Source of the DNA: Nocardioides sp. zg-1228
Lineage (GTDB): Bacteria > Actinomycetota > Actinomycetes > Propionibacteriales > Nocardioidaceae
Assembly: GCF_017086465.1 (NCBI RefSeq)
Contig: NZ_CP070961.1
Coordinates: forward strand, 3,348,001-3,412,000
Direction of reading: 5' to 3'
DNA length: 64,000 nucleotides
In this document: piece by piece, positions 44,798 through 53,029 of the stretch
How positions within the stretch are numbered: the first letter of the stretch is position 1
Layout: the number at the start of each line of letters is the position of its first letter
The notes under the pieces: model-generated
What the model was told of the DNA's origin: nothing
Seen by the model: the letters and a program-made list of their open reading frames with translations, nothing else
Databases searched by the model: none
Position numbers and translations under genes: made by a program

Positions 44798-45529
44798 TCA
44801 CAGCAGGATGATCCGGTCCTTCACGCTGTCGAAGGCGGCAGGCTCGAGGCCGGCGAGGGTCATCAGGTCCTCGGGGTGCTCGAACCTGCTCAGCTGCTGG
44901 CGTGACTCGACGACGCCCGTGGCCTGGTCGGCGGTGAGCCCGAGCGACTGCTGCAGGACCTCGGCGGGCGCACTGTTGACGTCGACCAGCCCGCCGTCGT
45001 CGTACTGCCGGGGCAGGTCGGGCCGACCGATCCGCAGGTCGCGGGCCATGGCGGGATCGCGCCTCGCGAGGGCGCGCGCCTCCTCGCGCTTGGCGCGCTC
45101 GGCCTGCACGAGGGCCACCGCGGCCGCGTTGGGGTCGTACGACGGAAGGGGCGCAGCCACCGGCACATAGCTCACCTGGGCAGGCCCCGCGACCTTCCCT
45201 CCCATGACGAGCGCGTAGACGACGGAGCCGATCCAGGCAGCGAAGTAGAGCGTGAGACCGATGTCGGAGCCCAGGCCGTCGCTGTCGTCGGCGGCGACGA
45301 GCATGAAGCCCACGAGCCACGAGGCGCCCAGGCCGCCGGCCCACGTCCATGCCTGCCGGGTCCTCGACTTGGTCGCGATGGCGATCAGCGGCACCACGGC
45401 CAGCAGGCCCATCGAGAAGGCGGGGAACACCCACAGCCATCGCAGCGGCTTGCGGCTGTGGTGGACGGCGGGCGGGCCGGGCCGCATGTGCTCGCCGCCG
45501 TAGGGACCTGCGGGTGGGCTGGGCTGCAT
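44798..45529 (-). CDS. Membrane protein with C-terminal helix-hairpin-helix
   Basis: Protein of 243 residues. The N-terminus is Pro/Gly-rich, with three hydrophobic segments (LWVFPAFSMGLLAVVPLIAIA, WTWAGGLGASWLVGFMLVAA and IGLTLYFAAWIGSVVYALVMG). A charged helical linker leads to a helix-hairpin-helix module of the ComEA type, VDVNSAPAEVLQQSLGLTADQATGVVE. A membrane-tethered nucleic-acid-binding or protein-interaction role is plausible but unproven. Confidence 0.78.
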   Translation of the reverse strand: MQPSPPAGPYGGEHMRPGPPAVHHSRKPLRWLWVFPAFSMGLLAVVPLIAIATKSRTRQAWTWAGGLGASWLVGFMLVAADDSDGLGSDIGLTLYFAAWIGSVVYALVMGGKVAGPAQVSYVPVAAPLPSYDPNAAAVALVQAERAKREEARALARRDPAMARDLRIGRPDLPRQYDDGGLVDVNSAPAEVLQQSLGLTADQATGVVESRQQLSRFEHPEDLMTLAGLEPAAFDSVKDRIILL

Positions 45530-45624
45530 GCGCGCGATCGTATGTCGTCGGCGCGCGCGTCGCCGCAGAACGACGCGTGGGATCCGCGTGCCGGACGCGC
45601 CGACGCACGCCCTAGGTTGGCGCC

Positions 45625-46752
45625 ATGACCCGCGTCCTCCTCGCCCCCGACAAGTTCAAGGGCTCGCTCACCGCGACCGAGGTCGCGGCCGCGCTCGAGC
45701 GCGGGCTGGCGGGCGTCGCCGGCGACGTCGAGGTGGCGGTCTCCCCGGTCGCCGACGGTGGCGACGGGACGCTCGACGCCGCCGTCGCGGCTGGCTACGA
45801 GAGGGTCGACGTCCGCGCGAGCGGGCCGACCGGCGAGCCGGTCGACACTGCGTGGGCACACCTCGCGGGCACTGCGATCGTGGAGATGGCCGACGTGTCG
45901 GGGCTGGTGCGACTGCCCGGCGGGCGGTTGGAGCCGATGACCGCCACCAGCCGCGGCACGGGCGAGCTCATCGCGGCGGCGCTCGACGCGGGCGTGCGAC
46001 GCATCGTGCTCGGCGTCGGCGGCAGCGCCTGCACCGACGGCGGGGCCGGCCTGCTCCAGGCCCTCGGCGCGCGACTCCTCGACCCGTCGGGTGCCGAGAT
46101 CGGCGACGGCGGCGGCGCCCTCGCCGCGCTGGCGGCCGTCGACCTCGGCGGGCTCCACCCGCGGCTGCGCGAGGTCGAGGTGGTGGTGGCGTGCGACGTC
46201 GACAACCCGCTCACCGGCCCGCACGGCGCAGCGGCGATCTACGGGCCCCAGAAGGGCGCGAACGAGGCGCAGGTGGCCGAGCTCGACGCGCACCTGGGCC
46301 GCCTCGCCGACCTGGTGTCGGCCGCGACCGGCCGCGACGTCCGCGACGTCCGCGACTCCCCCGGCGCCGGAGCAGCGGGCGGCGTCGGGTTCGCCGCGAT
46401 GGCCGTGCTCGGCGCCACGCTCCGGCCGGGGATCGACCTCGTCCTCGAGATGGTCGGCTTCGAGCAGACTCTGGCGGGAGCCGACCTCGTCGTCGTCGGC
46501 GAGGGCGCGCTCGACGAGCAGTCGCTGCGCGGCAAGGCCCCGATCGGCGTGGCACGGCTCGCCCGGGCCGCCGGCGCCCGAGTGGTCGCCGTCTGCGGGG
46601 TCAACCACCTGTCCCCACCCGCCCTCGCGGCGGCCGGCATCGACGCGGCCTACGCCGTCGTCGACCGCGCGCCGAGCACCGAGTCCGCGATCCACGACGC
46701 GGCGACGCACCTCGAGCAGCTCGCTGCCGACGAGCTGCCGCGCCACCTCTGA
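45625..46752 (+). CDS. Glycerate kinase, type I
   Basis: Protein of 375 residues covering the whole GlxK/GarK family: LLAPDKFKGSLTATEVAAALERGL, then ADGGDGTLDA, GVGGSACTDGGAGLLQALG, CDVDNPLTGPHGAAAIYGPQKGA and VVGEGALDEQSLRGKAPIGVARLA. It phosphorylates glycerate to 2-phosphoglycerate. Stand-alone gene; the neighbouring membrane protein is divergent. Confidence 0.95.
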   Translation: MTRVLLAPDKFKGSLTATEVAAALERGLAGVAGDVEVAVSPVADGGDGTLDAAVAAGYERVDVRASGPTGEPVDTAWAHLAGTAIVEMADVSGLVRLPGGRLEPMTATSRGTGELIAAALDAGVRRIVLGVGGSACTDGGAGLLQALGARLLDPSGAEIGDGGGALAALAAVDLGGLHPRLREVEVVVACDVDNPLTGPHGAAAIYGPQKGANEAQVAELDAHLGRLADLVSAATGRDVRDVRDSPGAGAAGGVGFAAMAVLGATLRPGIDLVLEMVGFEQTLAGADLVVVGEGALDEQSLRGKAPIGVARLARAAGARVVAVCGVNHLSPPALAAAGIDAAYAVVDRAPSTESAIHDAATHLEQLAADELPRHL

Positions 46753-46906
46753 CTCACACCACTCGCGGGCGTCCGTGGCCTGGCGGCTGGCGCCCGCCTC
46801 TCCGAGACGGTGGAGGTCGCGGCCGCGTGGCAGCATTCACCGACACACCTGCAGCGCACGGCGGCTCGCCAGGTGAGTCCCCCGAGCCGACCAGGAGGCG
46901 TCCACG

Positions 46907-49714
46907 GTGCCCGATCCGGACACGTCCGCCGTGCCGCCGCTGCGCATCCACCAACGTGAAGCGCTCGAGGCTCTCACCCGCGCATGGGCCGACGCGGATC
47001 ACCCACGCGCATGGGTCGTCCTGCCGCCCGGCGCAGGCAAGACGCGCGTCGGACTCGAGGCCGTCTCGGGCGAGCTCCGGGCACACCCCGACACCCGCGC
47101 CGTCGTGCTGGCCCCCAACACCGCCATCCAGTCCCAGTGGATCGCCGAGGCCCAGACGTTGGGGCTCGACGCGAGCGACGACAAGTCCCTCCTCAGCCCG
47201 CTGACCTGCCTGACCTACCAGTCCCTGGCCGTCTTCGACTCCGAGGCCGCCGGCGACGTGGACTCCACGACCCCGGTCGTCGACCGGCTGCACCCCAACG
47301 GCGTCGCCCTCTTCGAGCGGATCCGCACCCAGCCACGCCTGGTGCTCGTCCTCGACGAGTGCCACCACCTGCTCGAGGTGTGGGGGCGGCTGCTCGCCGA
47401 GCTGCTCGACGCCATCGGTCGCGCGCACGTCCTCGCGCTGACCGCGACACCGCCCGAGAGCCTCGCCGGCGAGCAGCGCGCCCTCGTCGACCGGCTCTTC
47501 GGAGAGATCCGCTACCGCGTCTCGGTGCCGGCGGTGGTGAAGGAGGGCCACCTCGCGCCGTTCGACGAGCTCGTCTGGCTGACCACCCCTACGGCCACCG
47601 AGGAGGTCTGGCTGACCGGCGAGGCGCTGCGCTTCACCGAGCTCACCACCCTGCTCACCACCCCGGGCTTCGGGTCGGTCGGTTTCTACGAGTGGCTCAC
47701 CGCCCGGTTCGTCGAGCCCGTCCCCGCCACGACCACCTGGGCGGCGCTCGCCGAGCGCGAGCCCGATCTGTGCGACGCCGCTCTGCGCATGCACCACGCG
47801 GGCCTACTCGCCCTGCCCGTCGGCGCCCGGCTTCGGGAGGGGCACCGGCACGCCCCGTCGGCCGAGGACTGGGTCCGGCTCCTCGGCGACTGGCTGCTCC
47901 ACCACGTCGCCGAGTCCGCCGACCCGGCCGACGCCGAGGTGCTCGCGGTGGTGAGGGCCGCGTTGCCGTCGGTGGGCCACCAGTGGACGCGTCGCGGCGT
48001 ACGACGCGGGCGCTCCACCGTCGACCGCGTGCTGGCCAGGTCGTACGCCAAGCCCGGCGCCGCCGTCCAGATCATCGCGTCCGAGCACGCCGCGATCGGC
48101 GAGCGGACCCGGGTGCTGGTGCTGTGCGACCACGAGCGCGCGACCGCGACCGTGCCGTTGACCCTGGACGGGGTCCTCGACGCCGAGGCCGGGTCGGCGA
48201 TCGCGGCGCTGGAGGCCCTGCTCGCAGACCCGAGCACCGCGCTCCTGCACCCGATGCTGGTCACCGGCTCCGTCGTCGCCGCCTCCGAGGCGACGCTGCG
48301 CGACCTCGTCGCCTTCGTCACCGACCGCGACCCCGACCTGGCCTCGCGCCTGCACGTCGAGACCGCGGATGGCCCGGTCGCGACGTGCGCGTCCGGATGG
48401 ACCTCGCGCGCCTGGGTCGGCCACGTCACCGCGTTCTTCGAGTCCGGCCGGACCCAGGTCCTCGTCGGCACCCGCGGTCTCCTCGGCGAGGGGTGGAACG
48501 CCCGCGGCGTCTCCTCGCTCGTCGACCTGACCACCGCCACCACCCTCACGGCCGTCGTCCAGACACGCGGCCGGGCGCTGCGCACCGACCCGACCTGGCC
48601 GGACAAGGTCGCCACCAACTGGACCGTCGTGTGCGTCTCGGAGTCACACCCCAGGGGCGACAACGACTGGTCCCGGCTGGTGCGCAAGCACCAGGGGTTC
48701 CACGGCATCGACGCCGACGGCGACATCGTCGACGGGGTCGCCCACATCGACGCGTCCTTCTCCCCCTTCACCCCGCCACCCGTCGACTCGTTCGACGCCC
48801 TCAACGCACGGATGCTGATGGCTGCCTCCGCGCGAGACGCCATCCGCGAGGCCTGGAAGGTGGGTGAGCCCTACCAGGACGTCACGCTCGCGTCGCTGCG
48901 CGTACGCCGCCCCGCCGTCGACCTCGCGCCACCCGACGAGGTCGTCACCCTCACGCCGGTCCCTCCGTCGTGGCGGCTGACCTCGGACGGCATGACGACC
49001 GAGGCCCCGGTCCCCGCGACGAGCTGGCGTACGTCCCTCGCGCTGGGCGCGGCGGCTGCCGGTGTCGGCGCCGCCTCCCTCACCGTCGGCGAGTGGGCGC
49101 TCGTGGCCGGCGCAGTGGGCGGGCTCGCGACCCTCGGCCGGAGCGCCGTGACCGCTCGATCGCACGCGGACGACCTCGCCTCGTGGGTGCGAGAACAGCT
49201 CGCCCTGACGGCGGGCGTCCCACCGCTGGAGGCGGTCGCGGCGGCAGTCGCGGACGGCCTTGCTTCGGCCGGGCTGACGACCATCGGCGCGTCGGCGCTC
49301 GCGGTCGACGTCCACCCGGGCGGGGAGTACCGCTTCCGCCTCGTCGGCACCGAGGACGACGCCGAGGTGTTCGCAGCCGCGTTCGACGAGGCGATCGCCC
49401 CGGTCGGCGCCCCGCGCTACCTCGTGTCGCGCTACACCGACGCGCACCTGCCAGACCGCGCGATCCGTACGCGCCGGGGCGCGCGCTCAGCGTTGCGTGC
49501 CGCCCGGGCCACCAGCGAGGCCTGGCATCCGGCCCCAACCGTCCTCGGCCGCAACGCCACCAACGCCCGCTGCTACCTCGACGCCTGGCGCAGGTGGGTC
49601 GGCGAGGGCCGGCTGCTCGCCACCGCGAAGCCGGAGGGAGCCGGCGTCGCGACCGCGGTGTCGGGCGAGGACCCGTTCGCTGCGACCACGGTGATGCGCC
49701 GACACTGGTCCTGA
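46907..49714 (+). CDS. SF2 helicase with predicted transmembrane hairpin
   Basis: Protein of 935 residues. RecA-like domain 1: LRIHQREALEALTRAW, Walker A LPPGAGKTRVG, motif II LVLDECHHL and motif III LALTATPP. Domain 2: VLVGTRGLLGEGWNARG and motif VI VVQTRGRALRTD. About 230 residues are inserted between the two RecA domains. After the motor, TSLALGAAAAGVGAASLTVGEWALVAGAVGGLATLG (about residues 705-740) forms a hydrophobic hairpin, followed by a globular C-terminal region of about 190 residues that I do not recognise. GTG start at 46907 with AGGAGG eight bases upstream. The location beside an IS element and a CBASS operon suggests a defence role. Confidence 0.82.
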   Translation: MPDPDTSAVPPLRIHQREALEALTRAWADADHPRAWVVLPPGAGKTRVGLEAVSGELRAHPDTRAVVLAPNTAIQSQWIAEAQTLGLDASDDKSLLSPLTCLTYQSLAVFDSEAAGDVDSTTPVVDRLHPNGVALFERIRTQPRLVLVLDECHHLLEVWGRLLAELLDAIGRAHVLALTATPPESLAGEQRALVDRLFGEIRYRVSVPAVVKEGHLAPFDELVWLTTPTATEEVWLTGEALRFTELTTLLTTPGFGSVGFYEWLTARFVEPVPATTTWAALAEREPDLCDAALRMHHAGLLALPVGARLREGHRHAPSAEDWVRLLGDWLLHHVAESADPADAEVLAVVRAALPSVGHQWTRRGVRRGRSTVDRVLARSYAKPGAAVQIIASEHAAIGERTRVLVLCDHERATATVPLTLDGVLDAEAGSAIAALEALLADPSTALLHPMLVTGSVVAASEATLRDLVAFVTDRDPDLASRLHVETADGPVATCASGWTSRAWVGHVTAFFESGRTQVLVGTRGLLGEGWNARGVSSLVDLTTATTLTAVVQTRGRALRTDPTWPDKVATNWTVVCVSESHPRGDNDWSRLVRKHQGFHGIDADGDIVDGVAHIDASFSPFTPPPVDSFDALNARMLMAASARDAIREAWKVGEPYQDVTLASLRVRRPAVDLAPPDEVVTLTPVPPSWRLTSDGMTTEAPVPATSWRTSLALGAAAAGVGAASLTVGEWALVAGAVGGLATLGRSAVTARSHADDLASWVREQLALTAGVPPLEAVAAAVADGLASAGLTTIGASALAVDVHPGGEYRFRLVGTEDDAEVFAAAFDEAIAPVGAPRYLVSRYTDAHLPDRAIRTRRGARSALRAARATSEAWHPAPTVLGRNATNARCYLDAWRRWVGEGRLLATAKPEGAGVATAVSGEDPFAATTVMRRHWS

Positions 49715-50147
49715 CCCAGTGCGCGTGCCGAACTCGGCGACCACGTGGGCCTTAGACCGCGACGATGGTCAGGGTCGGGTCCAGCCGCGCGATGTCGTTT
49801 GATCATACTGTCCGGCGCGCAAGCGGGACCACCTTCGAGGACTCCTCCGGCAGAGGTCGACGGCGACGGCGACGGCTACCGTCGTCCTGGCGGCTGATCT
49901 CGTCCTCGTAGGGCAACGGCGGATAGTCGACGTACCTCGGATCGGCGCGCATCATGACCTCGAGGCTGACCCCACCACCCACCTCGCGACGCGCTCCCGA
50001 CCTGCGAGCCCCGGACAGAGGTGGCGCATGTCTGGCACGGCGGCAGTTCTTGCATCAGTTGCTCACTCGCCCGATAGGGCGCAGGCCCCAACAAACCGCC
50101 AGACACGTCGCGATACCAGTGCGTGCAGTCGTCGTGATGGCGACTTT
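49715..50147. other. Gap left of the IS element
   Basis: 433 bases between the helicase stop and the left IS end. It holds one short possible gene on the minus strand (listed separately). No tRNA, terminator or target duplication was recognised. Confidence 0.4.
49803..49955 (-). CDS. Possible 50-residue basic peptide
   Basis: A short frame from ATG at 49955 encodes MMRADPRYVDYPPLPYEDEIS, then a run of six Arg residues and SSKVVPLARRTV. A GAGG motif precedes the start. The composition is unusual and similarity to any family is not evident; it may be the tail of a gene cut by the IS insertion. Confidence 0.25.
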   Translation of the reverse strand: MMRADPRYVDYPPLPYEDEISRQDDGSRRRRRRPLPEESSKVVPLARRTV

Positions 50148-50218
50148 GGGACTGCTGAACGAATAGGGGACTTCCCGATCGGCTAGGACGAGGGTCCTGG
50201 CTGGAAGGATGGTCCGTC

Positions 50219-50527
50219 GTGGCTGGCAGGTATCCCAAGGAGTTCAAGGAAGACGTGATCCGGGTCGCCCGGGACCGTGGACCGGGCGAGACTCTCGAGC
50301 AGATCGCGCACGACTTCGGTGTGCATCCGGTGACGTTGTCGAAGTGGCTGCGCCAAGCCGATGTCGAGGACGGCATCAAGCCCGGTGTCACCAAGGACCA
50401 GGCCGCCGAACTCCGCGCCGCACGCAACCGGATCAGGCGACTGGAGCAAGAGAACGAGGTCCTGCGCCGGGCTGCGGCCTACCTGTCGCAGGCGAGCCTT
50501 CCGGGAAAAGGCTCTACCCGCTCGTGA
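50219..50527 (+). CDS. IS3-family OrfA (helix-turn-helix)
   Basis: Protein of 102 residues. The helix-turn-helix YPKEFKEDVIRVARDRGPGETLEQIAHDFGVHPVTLSKWLRQAD is followed by a leucine-zipper-like helix (AARNRIRRLEQENEVLRRAAAYL) that mediates oligomerisation. It binds the terminal repeats and, when fused to OrfB by frameshifting, forms the transposase. GTG start. Confidence 0.93.
   Translation: MAGRYPKEFKEDVIRVARDRGPGETLEQIAHDFGVHPVTLSKWLRQADVEDGIKPGVTKDQAAELRAARNRIRRLEQENEVLRRAAAYLSQASLPGKGSTRS
50503..50509 (+). promoter_or_regulatory. Programmed -1 frameshift site GGGAAAA
   Basis: In the OrfA frame the bases read G GGA AAA, a canonical slippery heptamer of the X XXY YYZ type, 15 bases before the OrfA stop. 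Slipping back one base moves the ribosome into the OrfB frame, giving KRLYPLVRDLAASG. Confidence 0.85.
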
Positions 50528-51396
50528 GAGACCTCGCGGCGAGCGGTGTGCCTGCTGAGGTCTCCCTGGAAGTGCTCGGGCTTGGCCGCTCGGCCTACTA
50601 CCGGTGGCTAGCGAAGCCGATCACCGACAGCGACTACGCCGAGGCGTACCTGGCCAACGCGATCTTCGATGCCCACCGCGACGACCCCGAGTTCGGCTAC
50701 CGGTTCCTTTTCGATGAGGTCACCGATGCCGGCCACGAGGTCAGCGAACGCACCGTGTGGAGGATCTGCTCGGACAACGGCTGGTGGAGGGTGTTCGGGA
50801 AGAAGAAGCGCGGCAAGAAGGCCAAGGTCGGCGTCGCGGGCCATGACGACCTCGTCCGTCGAGACTTCACCGCGGCGGGCCCGAACCTGCTGTGGCTGAC
50901 CGACATCTCCGAGCACCGCACCGACGAGGGCAAGCTCTACATCTGCGCGATCAAGGGCGTGTGGTCCAACCGCATCGTCGGCTACTCAATCAGTGACCGG
51001 ATGGAGTCCAAGATCGCCGTCGACGCCCTCAACAATGCCGTCGCCCGCCGAGCAGTCGATGGGCAGAAGGTGGCCGGGTGCACGCTGCATTCGGACCGCG
51101 GGTCGCAATTTCGTGCGCGGAAACTTCAGCAGGAACTGTGGTGCCATCAGCTCCTCGGATCGATGGGCCAGGTCGGCTCAGCCGGCGACAACGCGGCCAT
51201 GGAGAGCTTCTTCGCGCTGCTCCAAAAGAACGTCCTGAACCGGAGGCGATGGACCACCCGCGAGGAACTTCGCATCGCAATCGTGACCTGGATCGAGCGG
51301 ACCTACCCCCGCCGCCGACGCCAAGAACGGCTCGGACGTTTGACCCCCATCGAGTTCGAACTCATCATGAGCAAGGCCGCCGATCAGGCAGCGTAG
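50509..51396 (+). CDS. IS3-family OrfB transposase (rve/DDE), frameshift product
   Basis: Integrase-type catalytic part, translated as an OrfAB fusion after the slip at 50503-50509, or from an internal GTG at 50524. HTH_21 region AYLANAIFDAHRDDPEFGYRFLFDEV. Catalytic triad: Asp in WLTDISEH, Asp in LHSDRGSQF and Glu in NAAMESFFALLQKN. The reading frame is intact to LIMSKAADQAA, so the element may be active. Confidence 0.93.
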   Translation, partial: RLYPLVRDLAASGVPAEVSLEVLGLGRSAYYRWLAKPITDSDYAEAYLANAIFDAHRDDPEFGYRFLFDEVTDAGHEVSERTVWRICSDNGWWRVFGKKKRGKKAKVGVAGHDDLVRRDFTAAGPNLLWLTDISEHRTDEGKLYICAIKGVWSNRIVGYSISDRMESKIAVDALNNAVARRAVDGQKVAGCTLHSDRGSQFRARKLQQELWCHQLLGSMGQVGSAGDNAAMESFFALLQKNVLNRRRWTTREELRIAIVTWIERTYPRRRRQERLGRLTPIEFELIMSKAADQAA

Positions 51397-51486
51397 TCAA
51401 AAGTCCCCTGATCGTTCAGCAGTCCCGAGTGAGCAGTCGCGTCGGCTAGACGCTGACCTCAACCAAGAGGACGACGACGGGAACGG

Positions 51487-51711
51487 GTGGGCGCTTGTCG
51501 AACACTCCGCTTCGACCCGTCTTGGCTGTTCCCGGGCGCGCTCGTGGAGGTGGGCCGCACGGGCGGACACACGCTGGCGACCGTCCTCCGAACCGAGCTG
51601 ATCGAGACAACGGACGGGCGGACTGCGGTGCTGGTGACGTTCCGGAAGGAGCTGCTTCCTGGCGACCAGGAGCGATACCAGTGGTGGTGGGACGCGCACG
51701 GGAGTCAGTGA
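51487..51711 (+). CDS. Possible small hypothetical protein
   Basis: 74 codons from a GTG: CRTLRFDPSWLFPGALVEVG, TVLRTELIETTDGRTAVLVT and LLPGDQERYQWWWDAHGSQ. The composition fits a beta-rich domain and a real gene, but the start site has no good ribosome-binding site. It lies between the IS and the CBASS operon on the opposite strand to the operon. Confidence 0.4.
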   Translation: MGACRTLRFDPSWLFPGALVEVGRTGGHTLATVLRTELIETTDGRTAVLVTFRKELLPGDQERYQWWWDAHGSQ

Positions 51712-51817
51712 GTCGCGGGACGCACGATCTTCATACGTAGCATCACACTTTGCCGCCGAGCTCATGCCCGGACGATCGGCCCGGGCGCGAGGGCTGGCAC
51801 CTGAGCTGCACCACGTA

Positions 51818-51853
51818 AGACGTCCCGCCCGAGTCCACTCGGGCGGGACGTCT
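51818..51853. terminator. Strong 17-bp hairpin after the CBASS operon
   Basis: AGACGTCCCGCCCGAGT and its exact complement form a 17-bp stem with a 2-base loop, 46 bases past the last gene of the defence operon. No U-tract. It may end that operon and the short plus-strand gene. Confidence 0.7.
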
Positions 51854-51899
51854 ATGGGCGGATCACAGGCCGATTACCGCGGTCGTCGAGGCGCTCGGG

Positions 51900-52478
51900 T
51901 CAGTCCTTGATGTGTGCGAACCACCGGCGCCACCTGGGCGTCAGGGCCCGGTGCATCTCGTAGAGCACCGTCTTCTTCGCCTTGTCTGACCGGGACCGGT
52001 CATACCCCCGACCCAGCGGAACCTCACGGTCGCGCTTCGTCGGCTTGGCACGCCAGGCGGACGTCATCTGCGGACCAGCGTCCTTGACCGCCGCTGTCAC
52101 GAACTCCTCGAATGCCTGTGCAGTCCGGGCCGGAGCGTGCAGGCGAAGCAGACCGCAGTAGTAGTTGTGACGACTCTTGACGTCGCTGAGATGCGAAGTG
52201 ATCTCGGCGCGCTGCTGCGCAGACCCGTCCCTGCGCCTGATCCGGTAGGGACCCTCGAGGTAGTCCTCGACCGAACGCAGCGCCTCAGCGAACGCCGCCG
52301 ACCGCCGCTCACGCCGCGCGGCAGCCTGGTTGGCCGCGTACGTCCAGACCGCGACCAGGATCGTGGCGGCGGCCGCGAGCCCCGCACCGATCAGCGTCGT
52401 CCCCTCGCCCCACCCGAAGTTCTCGAACAGGCCTGACTTGGGCTTCGCTGCAGCGACAACAACGACCTGCGCGATCAC
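51900..52478 (-). CDS. Predicted CBASS membrane effector, unclassified
   Basis: Protein of 192 residues from a GTG that overlaps the stop of the E2-like gene (GTGA). A weakly hydrophobic start (IAQVVVVAAA) is followed by one clear membrane span at residues 27-48 (TTLIGAGLAAAATILVAVWTYA). The rest is a cytosolic, strongly basic, mostly helical domain (AAARRERRSAAFAEALRSVEDYLEG, then HLSDVKSRHNYYCGLLRLH), ending in an Arg/Trp-rich tail (RALTPRWRRWFAHIKD). I cannot assign it to the known Cap14, Cap15 or TIR/SAVED/patatin effector types. By position it should be the cyclic-nucleotide-triggered killer that disrupts the membrane. Confidence 0.75.
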   Translation of the reverse strand: MIAQVVVVAAAKPKSGLFENFGWGEGTTLIGAGLAAAATILVAVWTYAANQAAARRERRSAAFAEALRSVEDYLEGPYRIRRRDGSAQQRAEITSHLSDVKSRHNYYCGLLRLHAPARTAQAFEEFVTAAVKDAGPQMTSAWRAKPTKRDREVPLGRGYDRSRSDKAKKTVLYEMHRALTPRWRRWFAHIKD

Positions 52479-53029
52479 GACGCCATCACGTCCGGAACGC
52501 CGTGAGCCGCCTCGCCTCCAAGCCACTGACCCCGCCGCTGACCACCGGTGAGGCGCCAGTAGTGCTCGAAGTAGAGGTGGTCGCGCACCAGGTTCAGCAG
52601 CGGCAGCAGGCCGTCGGCTGCGGTCCACCGCTGCTCGACGGCACTCCACGGGTAGTAGAGGCACGGCGCCTGGTCGGACATGCGGTGCGGCGATACAGCA
52701 CCGCAGTCGGCCCAGATCCGCGGGTAGTTCTCCGGTGCGATCCCGTAGGTGTCGTACGGCGGGTCCTCGAAGAAGGCAACGGTGACCGGGACCGTGTCGC
52801 GGCGTCCCGGAACGTTCAGGCCGTCGTGATGGTAGGCCAGCCAGCCGGTGGATCGGCGCCATGAGACGCCGATCCCCTGCTCGCGACGCAGGTGGAGACC
52901 GTGGGCGCGCTGGGCGTCGCGTTCTAGGTCGATCTGCCACGCGGGCTGGGCGCCGTACCAGAGCACCGGGCGTCCTGCGCCGTCGCGATCACCTGAGGTT
53001 CTGAACACGTCCGCCGCTGATTCGCTCAC
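52475..53029 (-). CDS. E2-like ubiquitin-conjugation protein of short type II CBASS
   Basis: Protein of 184 residues from a GTG overlapping the CD-NTase stop (GTGA). The C-terminal half has the pattern of prokaryotic E2 proteins found beside CD-NTases: PVTVAFFEDPPYDTYG, then HRMSDQAPCLYYPW with candidate catalytic Cys123, RWTAADGLLPLLNLVRDHLYF, EHYWRLTGG and WLGGEAAHG. No E1/ThiF or JAB domain gene is present, so this is an E2-only system. Expected role: act on the C-terminus of the synthase and prime it. A longer start at 53038 is possible. Confidence 0.78.
   Translation of the reverse strand: MSESAADVFRTSGDRDGAGRPVLWYGAQPAWQIDLERDAQRAHGLHLRREQGIGVSWRRSTGWLAYHHDGLNVPGRRDTVPVTVAFFEDPPYDTYGIAPENYPRIWADCGAVSPHRMSDQAPCLYYPWSAVEQRWTAADGLLPLLNLVRDHLYFEHYWRLTGGQRRGQWLGGEAAHGVPDVMAS

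Larger units (their letters stand above)
50148..51426 (+). mobile_element. IS3-family insertion sequence
   Basis: Complete element of 1279 bp with terminal inverted repeats of 26 bp (24 identical): left end GGGACTGCTGAACGA at 50148, right end the complement at 51401-51426. It carries orfA and orfB with a -1 frameshift site. Flanking bases (CGACTTT on the left, GAGTGAG on the right) show no target-site duplication. Confidence 0.93.
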
